Assembly: GCA_030669775.1 (NCBI GenBank)
Contig: DAOVCZ010000147.1
Span: forward strand, 1 to 5,443
DNA length: 5,443 bases
Source of the DNA: Chloroflexota bacterium
GTDB taxonomy: Bacteria; Chloroflexota; Anaerolineae; Anaerolineales; UBA4823
Reading direction: 5' to 3'
The notes under the pieces are model-generated. The model had not been told where the DNA came from. It made no database searches and worked only from the letters and a program-made list of their open reading frames with translations. The position numbers were made by a program, and so were the translations under genes. Positions 1 to 5,443 of this stretch are shown here, piece after piece (the first letter of the stretch is position 1; each line of letters opens with the position of its first letter).

Positions 1-597
1 ATCATCGGACGCTCGCGCCAATTCTGGGCTCACTATTATCCATCACTGCAGAACTATTTTCCTGCTCAATTGGGCAATATCTCTCTTGAGGCTTTTTATA
101 AAGCCATCAACAAGGTTAAGCCATCTCTGGTCCGTGTCGAAGCGGACGAAGCCACCTACAACATGCATATTATGTTGCGGCTTGAGCTGGAGATTGCATT
201 AATTGAAGGTTCTCTCGAAGTGAAGGATCTGCCCGAGGCTTGGAATAACGGTATGCAGGAATACCTGGGTATCACCCCCCCTAACGATGCTTTGGGAGTT
301 CTCCAGGATGTCCATTGGTCGCTGGATTTATTCGGTTACTTCTCCACATATGCTCTCGGGAATTTGATCGCAGCACAATTATGGGAATGTATGGCAGAGG
401 ATATCCCCGAGCTTGATGCTCAAATCCAACGCGGAGAATTCAATGAATTAACTTCATGGATGAGGGAAAAAGTTCACCGTCATGGGGCAAAATTCGAACC
501 CCAGGAACTGGTCCAGCGTATCACCGGTAGCAAGATCGATCAGCGTCCATACATGCGCTATCTGACCAACAAATACACAGAGATATATCAGCTATAA
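1..597 (+). CDS. M32 family (Taq-type) metallocarboxypeptidase, C-terminal part, 5' end outside the window
   Basis: This is the last ~198 codons of a zinc carboxypeptidase that trims C-terminal residues from peptides in the cytoplasm. Frame 1 is open from the first base, so the gene enters from the left; a TTG at 70 in this frame is an internal Leu codon, not a start. Two family signature motifs are visible: VRVEAD (130-147), matching the I/VRxxAD motif, and GVLQDVHW (295-318), matching GxxQDxHW. The flanking text, RVEADEATYNMHIMLRLELE and FGYFSTYALGNLIAAQLWE, is also typical of the family. The first residues (IIGRSRQFW) normally follow the HES/GQ motif directly, so that motif and the catalytic HExxH lie just upstream and their integrity cannot be checked here. 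Family members are about 500 residues long, so roughly 300 are missing. The C-terminus, ending KYTEIYQL, looks complete. A receiver gene follows after 25 bp. Confidence 0.93.
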   Translation: MIGRSRQFWAHYYPSLQNYFPAQLGNISLEAFYKAINKVKPSLVRVEADEATYNMHIMLRLELEIALIEGSLEVKDLPEAWNNGMQEYLGITPPNDALGVLQDVHWSLDLFGYFSTYALGNLIAAQLWECMAEDIPELDAQIQRGEFNELTSWMREKVHRHGAKFEPQELVQRITGSKIDQRPYMRYLTNKYTEIYQL

Positions 598-622
598 CCA
601 CCATCTTGGGAGACCAATAATT

Positions 623-988
623 ATGGCCCGTATATTATTTGTTGATGATGATCCGCTAACTTTAGAGACATTGAAAAGATCTGTCGAATTATTCGGCCAT
701 GAGGCGCTTCTCGCCAGCTCTGGGGAGCAGGCCCAAACATTGGTTGCCAATCAAAAACCTGACCTGATTTTGACGGATATGATGCTGCCAGACATGGATG
801 GTTTGTCGCTGGTAAAATCTCTGAAGAATACTCCAGGTGCTGCGGAAATCCCTATCGTTGTTTTATCCGCCAGTCCAGAAGTAGATGTCAGCGAGATATC
901 ACTGGCTGCGGGTGCAGAAGAATTCCTAACAAAACCAGTTCGCTTGCAAACGCTGCAGGATGTGATCCAGCGATATACTGGCGAATGA
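623..988 (+). CDS. stand-alone response regulator receiver (CheY-like) protein
   Basis: This is a 121-residue protein made only of a receiver domain, with no DNA-binding or enzymatic output domain. It should be a cytoplasmic phosphorylation switch or phosphorelay intermediate that works by contact with a partner. All the expected residues are present: acidic residues D8/D9 in the FVDDDP turn, phospho-acceptor D52 in LTDMMLPDMDG, S82 in VVLSAS, and K104 in LTKPV. The length matches a single (βα)5 receiver fold. The ATG start is supported by a GGGAG at 608-612, ten bases upstream, and by alignment of the first β-strand (ARILFVDDD). No histidine kinase or chemotaxis gene is in the window, so its partner is unknown. 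The 25 bp gap from the peptidase gene allows co-transcription, but a functional link to it is not evident. Confidence 0.93.
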   Translation: MARILFVDDDPLTLETLKRSVELFGHEALLASSGEQAQTLVANQKPDLILTDMMLPDMDGLSLVKSLKNTPGAAEIPIVVLSASPEVDVSEISLAAGAEEFLTKPVRLQTLQDVIQRYTGE

Positions 989-999
989 TCATCTCCTCA

Positions 1000-1027
1000 T
1001 TGACCAGGATATCCCAACATTGTTAAT
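1000..1027 (+). promoter_or_regulatory. candidate sigma-70-type promoter, possibly giving a leaderless mRNA
   Basis: TTGACC at 1000-1005 matches the -35 consensus at five of six bases. After a 16 bp spacer, GTTAAT at 1022-1027 matches the -10 consensus at four of six. Initiation six to eight bases past the -10 element would fall at about 1033-1035, on the ATG of the lipoprotein gene. That fits the absence of a Shine-Dalgarno sequence in front of that ATG. The site lies in the 44 bp gap after the receiver gene. The match is moderate and AT-rich text gives such hits by chance. Confidence 0.35.
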
Positions 1028-1032
1028 AAAAC

Positions 1033-2028
1033 ATGTCAGCACTTAAGTTATCCCATGTTTTCATGTTCGTCTTGGTCATCAACATGCTATCCAGCTGTAG
1101 CACTATGGCTGAAACTCCCATCCCAACTCTCTACCCAACCGAATACATCCCTACGGTAATTGCCATGACCTTAGAAGCTCAAGGGATCGAGCTGCCATCA
1201 AACGATCCGGCGACAGATTATGTAGAATCTCCCACCATGCCAGCCCCCACCCTCGAGCCACCCGCAACACCAACGCCATCACCAGGACCGATCGAATTCA
1301 CAGCCACTCCTTCGTCCACTCCAATCCCGACTAAACCTGCTCAGAACTCTCCACCCCCAGTAAACATCCCGCAATCTATCAATCAGATCATCAGTCCGGG
1401 CTCTGGCTCAAAAGTTATCTCACCTTTTATTCTCAGAGCAGCAGTCAAACTCGGCCCGAATTCCGTCGTCCGCATTGAACTGTTGGGTGAGGATGGTCGA
1501 TTATTGATGCGTGAGGTTCGCAGATATCAATCCCTGCAAAATGAATGGATCAGCTTGGGTAGCGAAGTTGCTTACGGGATCAATGCTGTCGCTGAAGCCG
1601 GGCGGCTGCAGATCAGCATTGAAGATGAACACGGCAGGCTTCAATCTGTCTCATCCGTAGATTTAATATTGCAATCGATGGGAAACCAGGATCTCTACCA
1701 ACCTGTAGATCATCTCGAGAATATTGTCTTGGAATCACCCAAACCAAACAGGTTGATTCAAGGTGGAACAATGCGAGTCGCTGGTCTGGCACGTCCCCGA
1801 TCAGGACAACCATTGATGATCGAGATCGTATCCGGCGATGGTAAAATCGTTGGCACCAGACAAATCTCAGTGAACCCACAGCCGGATAGTTCGTACGGGA
1901 CTTTCGCTATCGATGTCCCCTATAGCGTAGATTACACAACCCGGGTGCGTGTGCAGGTCTGGGAACCTGGCGAACACATTCCAGGCATCGTTAATCTCTC
2001 AAGTGTGGAGGTACTACTCAGTCCGTGA
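1033..2028 (+). CDS. secreted lipoprotein with Pro/Thr-rich linker and two Ig-like (Gmad2-like) domains
   Basis: This predicted 331-residue lipoprotein is anchored on the outer face of the cytoplasmic membrane. Residues 1-21 form a signal peptide with a hydrophobic core (HVFMFVLVINML) and a lipobox LSSC, so C22 is the likely lipidated residue. Residues 23-115 are low complexity, with a Pro/Thr/Ser-rich stretch (about 66-109) that looks like a flexible stalk. Two similar β-rich domains follow. The first (about 117-212) begins IISPGSGSKVISPF, and the second (about 231-331) begins IVLESPKPNRLIQGG. The pattern of 'SP…G…G/SP' opening, central DG turn and 'SSVEVLLSP' ending resembles Gmad2-type Ig-like domains found in many bacterial lipoproteins. 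An in-frame TAA at 1027-1029 bounds the start, and no Shine-Dalgarno sequence precedes ATG 1033. ATG 1063 (Met11) would leave a very short signal peptide, so 1033 is preferred. The stop overlaps the next lipoprotein gene by 4 bp. A specific function or ligand cannot be inferred; adhesion or protein-protein contact is plausible. Confidence 0.85.
   Translation: MSALKLSHVFMFVLVINMLSSCSTMAETPIPTLYPTEYIPTVIAMTLEAQGIELPSNDPATDYVESPTMPAPTLEPPATPTPSPGPIEFTATPSSTPIPTKPAQNSPPPVNIPQSINQIISPGSGSKVISPFILRAAVKLGPNSVVRIELLGEDGRLLMREVRRYQSLQNEWISLGSEVAYGINAVAEAGRLQISIEDEHGRLQSVSSVDLILQSMGNQDLYQPVDHLENIVLESPKPNRLIQGGTMRVAGLARPRSGQPLMIEIVSGDGKIVGTRQISVNPQPDSSYGTFAIDVPYSVDYTTRVRVQVWEPGEHIPGIVNLSSVEVLLSP
2007..2011 (+). 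promoter_or_regulatory. Shine-Dalgarno sequence for the GTG start at 2025
   Basis: GGAGG lies inside the end of the upstream lipoprotein gene, 13 bases before the GTG. The spacing is longer than ideal. The GTGA overlap suggests that ribosomes finishing the upstream gene reinitiate here. This site supports GTG 2025 as the start, since it gives a complete signal peptide with lipobox. Confidence 0.6.
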
Positions 2029-3926
2029 AATTCTACCTTTTAGCTGTTGCTTTAATTCTGATAACCTTCTTCGCTGCTGCATGCGACAGTCCAACACCCA
2101 CCGTAGAGGTCCAACTGCCGTCTCTACCAACGCCAGATGTTCCACCAATAACAGAAATTGACGATGCCATTACCCGTTGGGAAAACAGCAATACCACCGA
2201 TTACTTTATTGAAGTTGATGAAAGAAACCGGGATGCGCAATGGATAATCAGAATGGTGGTTGCAGAGGGTCAAATTCGGTCTGCTCAGCGACTAGATTTG
2301 GATGCGGAAAGGAATTTGGGAGAACCCTATAGTATTTCACATGAAGAAGCCCAGGCTTATATTGTAGAATCATTATTTCAGAGGGTCCGGGAAGATGCCC
2401 TCGGCGAGGGTCCATCTCTCATTAATATGATGACTGCGTTTGACAATTTGCTAGGTTTCCCGCTTTATGTATATAGCGAAGCCTTACCATCTTATACGGA
2501 TACAGGAACCCTTGAGTTAAACCGCCAGCACAGCTATGACTTGACCGTCCAGGTAAAAACTTTGCTGGAAGATACCTATGGAACAGATCAACAACCGATC
2601 TTCACCCTCATCCGTAGTGACGGTCCTGACGCATTGTGTAACAACTTGAGGATATACCCAGATGGTTCTTCAATTTACTTGGATGATTGCAGAAATGAGT
2701 TCTGGCAAATACCGACCCCAGAAAGCCGCCTGGCTCTACTGAATGAACTAAGATCCTCGTTTGCCAGTTTGGATGATCTGCGCATAGAAGATGGCCAGAC
2801 CCAACGCTTGATCATGATGGGAACGAGCGGAGGCACCCCGAATACCTCCACCCTCGAGGAAGCCTGGCAGCTATCGGAAGAACTTCACGAGATACTCTCC
2901 GAACCCACTGGATTAGGCTTAGTGATGTCCTACATCTATAATGGTGATTTTTTTGGATTCGATGTATTCAACAAAGTCGCGTTACCCTCCCAATTGATTA
3001 AGAGAGGGGAATTGCGCGGCGCTGTGCTGACACCGAATGGCGATCTTCTGGCATTTAGCGACGATGATGGCTTAAGTATTTTTGATATCCAAAGCCAGGG
3101 ATCGACGCTGCTGCTCCCGATACCTGAAGATGGTTATTACCTGCCTCGCTCATGGTCAAATTCCGGTCGATTGCTGGTGTCCCATATTCCGGAAAGTGAA
3201 AGTGAGCCGATCCGCCATGGTTGGATATCCCTGGAGGGTAAAACTTATCGCGAATTGCCCATACCGGAGGGAGGTCGCGGCTACGGGTGTGATTCTGGAG
3301 CTGTTTGGTCACCAGAGGGGAACGCATTAGCAATCACCGGCCTGGAATACGGAGAGCCATGCAACGTCAGCCCGGGAGTAACCATCGTAGACTTACCCTC
3401 TAATAGAGCGCAAGTCATTACTGCCCCCACGATAAATGCGATCGAGGAAGATGGCAGCACCTTGATCGCCGGCGCGTATACACCTGCCTGGTCGCCAGAT
3501 GGTACCTGGATCGCCTTTGGTCTCGATCAAGATCCAACCGAGGCTGCCACCTTCCCAACCCGTTTATACCGCGTCCATCCCGATGGAAGCAATTTAACTC
3601 CGCTAACGAGTAATTCTCAAGGCTATGCAACTCACCCTGTATGGGCACAAGATGGCTCACTTTATTATGGTTTGAGTGGAGCGGGCGCGGATATGGATGG
3701 TCTTTATCAGTATCTCCCAAGTGAAAACACCCACGTGTTACTCCTGCCAGGCTCAGGCATCCACCCCTTGAGCATCTCTCCTGATGGAGATTTTCTGCTC
3801 TTTGAACAGGAACAGGTATTAAAGATCTGGCGAGTGCGTCTTCAGGAGATTGTTGCGGAAATTGCTGGCGAGGAGGATAAATACCCATCTTTCGCAGGCT
3901 GGATTATCATAGAAAGAAGTCAGTAA
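2025..3926 (+). CDS. lipoprotein with DUF6174-like N-terminal region and C-terminal TolB/WD40-like beta propeller
   Basis: This is a 633-residue predicted lipoprotein starting at GTG. Residues 1-19 are a signal peptide (KFYLLAVALILITFF core) ending in the lipobox AAAC, with C20 as the lipidation site, followed by a short Pro/Thr linker. Residues about 49-150 (W52, DY at 59-60, VVAEGQI, then FDNLLGFP at 139-146) resemble DUF6174 domains. Residues about 192-292 form a second α/β region of uncertain family, with C205 and C222 spaced for a possible disulfide. From about 327 to 610 there are six 'W/S-x-x-D/N-G' repeat cores: TPNG 336, WSNSG 377, WSPEG 428, WSPDG 489, WAQDG 540 and SPDG 585. This is the PD40/TolB pattern of a six-bladed propeller, and C422 and C446 could pair within it. 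Such propellers usually bind proteins or peptides, but the partner is unknown. The overlapping upstream lipoprotein gene makes a shared extracytoplasmic role likely. The domain calls come from motif reading; the propeller is the surest and the DUF6174 assignment tentative. Confidence 0.85.
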   Translation: MKFYLLAVALILITFFAAACDSPTPTVEVQLPSLPTPDVPPITEIDDAITRWENSNTTDYFIEVDERNRDAQWIIRMVVAEGQIRSAQRLDLDAERNLGEPYSISHEEAQAYIVESLFQRVREDALGEGPSLINMMTAFDNLLGFPLYVYSEALPSYTDTGTLELNRQHSYDLTVQVKTLLEDTYGTDQQPIFTLIRSDGPDALCNNLRIYPDGSSIYLDDCRNEFWQIPTPESRLALLNELRSSFASLDDLRIEDGQTQRLIMMGTSGGTPNTSTLEEAWQLSEELHEILSEPTGLGLVMSYIYNGDFFGFDVFNKVALPSQLIKRGELRGAVLTPNGDLLAFSDDDGLSIFDIQSQGSTLLLPIPEDGYYLPRSWSNSGRLLVSHIPESESEPIRHGWISLEGKTYRELPIPEGGRGYGCDSGAVWSPEGNALAITGLEYGEPCNVSPGVTIVDLPSNRAQVITAPTINAIEEDGSTLIAGAYTPAWSPDGTWIAFGLDQDPTEAATFPTRLYRVHPDGSNLTPLTSNSQGYATHPVWAQDGSLYYGLSGAGADMDGLYQYLPSENTHVLLLPGSGIHPLSISPDGDFLLFEQEQVLKIWRVRLQEIVAEIAGEEDKYPSFAGWIIIERSQ

Positions 3927-3955
3927 GCAAATTATTTGGAGCCAGGAAATCCATT

Positions 3956-3960
3956 AGGAG
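3956..3960 (+). promoter_or_regulatory. Shine-Dalgarno sequence of kamA
   Basis: AGGAG lies six bases before ATG 3967, a near-ideal spacing that fixes the start. It is in the 40 bp gap after the propeller lipoprotein gene. I see no convincing promoter or terminator in that gap, so read-through from upstream is possible. Confidence 0.75.
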
Positions 3961-3966
3961 AAATTT

Positions 3967-5313
3967 ATGGTGAAACAACCCTTTCCTTCTAAACGAGCTC
4001 CCGCATTCGCGGATGTTCCCGATGAAAAGTGGAATAATTGGCGTTGGCAATTAAGCAACCGTATCAACACCCCTGAAGAATTTGAAAAAGTGTTTCCACT
4101 CACTGATAGCGAGCGAAAAGCACTGAGTGCAGCTCATTTGTTTCGCGTTGACATCACCCCTTATTTCATCTCACTGATCGACCCCGATGATCCGAACGAC
4201 CCCATTCGCAAACAGGTCGTCCCCACTGAAATCGAAATGACGCCTTTTACCGCCATGATGGAAGATTCTCTTGCGGAAGACCGTCATTCTCCGGTGCCCG
4301 GTCTTGTCCACCGTTACCCTGACCGGGTGTTGATGTTGGTGACAACTCAATGCGCTTCTTATTGTCGTTATTGCACCCGTTCCCGCATCGTTGGCGATCC
4401 CTTAGCAACATTCTCGCGTTCCGAGTTCGAAATGCAAATCGAATATATCAAACGCACACCCCAAATCCGCGACGTGCTCCTGTCTGGGGGAGATCCATTG
4501 GTCCTCGCTCCCAAGATCTTGGAAGAGATTCTTGGTCGCTTAAGGGAAATTCCTCATATCGAGATCCTTCGTATAGGTTCACGAGTTCCTGTCTTCTTGC
4601 CCATGCGCATCACCGATGAGCTCACCGATATTCTCCAGAAATATCACCCCATGTGGCTCAATATTCACGTCAACCATTCTAACGAGATCACCGCTGAGCT
4701 GGCAGAGGCCTGCGATCGTCTGAGCAGGGCAGGAATACCGCTTGGCAATCAAGCCGTACTCCTGGCAGGGATAAATGATAATGTGCATGTGCAGCGACAG
4801 CTGGTACACGATTTGGTGCGTATGCGCGTCCGACCATATTATCTTTACCAATGTGATTTGGTTGAAGGTGCGGGCCACTTCCGCACACCGGTGGCCAAAG
4901 GGATAGAGATTATCGAGGGGTTGCGCGGCCACACCTCGGGGTACGCTGTACCAGTCTTTATCGTTGATGCGCCTGGTGGGGGGGGCAAGATCCCTGTCGG
5001 ACCCAACTACCTGCTCAGCATGTCGGATCATAAAATCATTTTGCGCAACTTCGAGGGCTTCATCACCACCTACGAGGAGCCTGTTGATTACAAACCCGAA
5101 AATGCTGCTCAACCAACCCTGAAAAGGCCAGAGCCAGGGCAATCAGGTATAAGCGGTTTACTGGATGGCGAACATCTATTTATCAAACCAGAAAAATTTG
5201 ACACGGTCCATGATCGCGGTGGTTTCCAGCATCGCCTGAAGGATGACAGCAAGTGGACTCCTCTGGGAATCGGCAGTGGTGATGAGGAAGAGAAAGATTC
5301 GGATCAAGAATAA
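3967..5313 (+). CDS. kamA: lysine 2,3-aminomutase (radical SAM, PLP-dependent)
   Basis: This enzyme converts L-lysine to β-lysine (3,6-diaminohexanoate) using a [4Fe-4S] cluster, S-adenosylmethionine and PLP. That is the first step of lysine fermentation and a route to β-lysine-derived osmolytes. The cluster motif CASYCRYC gives C129, C133 and C136. R138 in CTRSR matches the arginine that binds the substrate carboxylate. SGGDPL (173-178) is the SAM-contacting glycine motif. D297 (YQCDL) and D334 (IVDAPGGGGK) match the two aspartates that hold the lysine side-chain amine, and K341 is the PLP lysine. These sit at a constant +4 offset from the Clostridium subterminale numbering as I recall it. 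The aspartates argue against glutamate 2,3-aminomutase, and the 448-residue length argues against the shorter EpmB (about 340). The zinc cysteines of the clostridial enzyme are replaced (C268 by N272; C375, C377 and C380 by N379, A381 and T384). The C-terminus is extended and ends in an acidic DEEEKDSDQE tail. No β-lysine acetyltransferase or kamDE gene is in the window, so the pathway is undetermined. Confidence 0.93.
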   Translation: MVKQPFPSKRAPAFADVPDEKWNNWRWQLSNRINTPEEFEKVFPLTDSERKALSAAHLFRVDITPYFISLIDPDDPNDPIRKQVVPTEIEMTPFTAMMEDSLAEDRHSPVPGLVHRYPDRVLMLVTTQCASYCRYCTRSRIVGDPLATFSRSEFEMQIEYIKRTPQIRDVLLSGGDPLVLAPKILEEILGRLREIPHIEILRIGSRVPVFLPMRITDELTDILQKYHPMWLNIHVNHSNEITAELAEACDRLSRAGIPLGNQAVLLAGINDNVHVQRQLVHDLVRMRVRPYYLYQCDLVEGAGHFRTPVAKGIEIIEGLRGHTSGYAVPVFIVDAPGGGGKIPVGPNYLLSMSDHKIILRNFEGFITTYEEPVDYKPENAAQPTLKRPEPGQSGISGLLDGEHLFIKPEKFDTVHDRGGFQHRLKDDSKWTPLGIGSGDEEEKDSDQE

Positions 5314-5322
5314 TCTTGGTTG

Positions 5323-5377
5323 AGTCGGCTGCCCTGCAATCATTAGCTTCATGGGGGTGTCTAAGAAGCCGGTTTTT
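5323..5377 (+). terminator. weak candidate intrinsic terminator after kamA
   Basis: AGTCGGCT (5323-5330) can pair with AGCCGGTT (5367-5374), giving six Watson-Crick pairs and two G·U pairs, with a run of five T at 5373-5377 at the base of the stem. The position, ten bases after the kamA stop, is right. The 36-base loop is long, although a CCC/GGG pairing inside it could shorten it, and the T run partly overlaps the stem. Confidence 0.3.
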
Positions 5378-5443
5378 GTCATGCTGAAAGCGTAGCGAAT
5401 CCCGCCTCGCGGGACGAAGTGGCAGTCATGTCCTGAGTGTAAT
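5378..5443. repeat. degenerate interspersed repeat-like element, continuing past the window edge
   Basis: GTCATGCTGAAAGCGTAGCGAAT begins at 5378 and resembles the GTCATGCTGAGCG-nAGCGAAG dispersed repeats that I know from Chloroflexota genomes. It is followed by a perfect 6 bp hairpin, TCCCGC/GCGGGA (5400-5405 and 5409-5414), with a three-base loop. A second GTCATG with a following CTGAG starts at 5425, 47 bp after the first, which suggests a tandem or composite element running beyond the window. The region encodes no plausible protein. The family assignment rests on memory of the consensus, and only one full unit is visible. Confidence 0.5.

Noticed and set aside
70..597. TTG at 70 as the start of an independent 175-residue protein
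   Set aside because: The frame is open upstream to base 1, and residues before it (GRSRQFW, HYYPSLQ) continue the M32 carboxypeptidase, so this is an internal Leu codon.
593..598. TATAAC as a -10 element for the receiver gene
   Set aside because: It matches five of six -10 bases, but no acceptable -35 hexamer lies 16-18 bp upstream and it overlaps the peptidase stop codon.
1219..1370. C- and A-rich low-complexity stretch as a DNA repeat array
   Set aside because: It lacks a regular repeat unit and is accounted for by Pro, Thr and Ser codons of the lipoprotein linker.
3418..3888. Minus-strand open frame of 156 codons opposite the propeller lipoprotein
   Set aside because: Its translation is rich in Arg, His and Pro with no domain pattern, and the + strand frame there has clear PD40 repeats.
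4579..5142. Long minus-strand open frame (187 codons) opposite kamA
   Set aside because: It lies wholly within the strongly conserved kamA coding region, its translation has no recognisable domain or protein-like pattern, and it is explained as a shadow of the + strand codons.
5176..5382. Minus-strand open frame beginning MTKTGFLDTP at the right edge
   Set aside because: It starts at the repeat-like element and overlaps the kamA 3' end. Repeat edges often give such false starts, and no ribosome binding site or domain was seen.

Overview
The window reads as ordinary chromosomal DNA from a bacterium of the phylum Chloroflexota, probably close to Anaerolineae. This is an inference from three things: lipoproteins whose mature N-termini carry long Pro/Thr/Ser-rich 'TPTPSP' linkers, the mixture of gene families, and a GTCATGCTGA…GCGTAGCGAA element at the right edge that resembles the dispersed repeats of that phylum. 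Base composition is moderate, with no obvious shift between genes. All five genes are on the + strand and the region is densely coded. There is no rRNA, tRNA, CRISPR array or transposase in it.

Layout, left to right. Positions 1-597 hold the C-terminal ~198 residues of an M32 (Taq-type) metallocarboxypeptidase, cut by the window edge. Positions 623-988 hold a stand-alone CheY-like receiver protein with all phosphorylation residues. Positions 1033-2028 hold a lipoprotein with a Pro/Thr linker and two Ig-like (Gmad2-like) beta domains. Its start lacks a Shine-Dalgarno sequence and lies just where a possible promoter would start transcription. Positions 2025-3926 hold a second, larger lipoprotein whose GTG start overlaps the previous stop (GTGA). 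It has a DUF6174-like N-terminal part, an unassigned middle domain and a six-repeat TolB/WD40-like beta propeller. Positions 3967-5313 hold lysine 2,3-aminomutase (kamA), with all cluster, PLP and lysine-binding residues in place but lacking the cysteines that bind structural zinc in the clostridial enzyme. Positions 5314-5443 are non-coding, with a weak terminator candidate followed by the repeat-like element.

The two lipoproteins are almost certainly co-translated and probably act together outside the membrane; their task cannot be read from sequence. The peptidase, the receiver and the aminomutase have no clear functional link to them or to one another beyond shared orientation. I found no convincing new system. 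The points most worth checking are the zinc-site loss in KamA, the possible leaderless promoter at 1000-1027, and the coupled lipoprotein pair.
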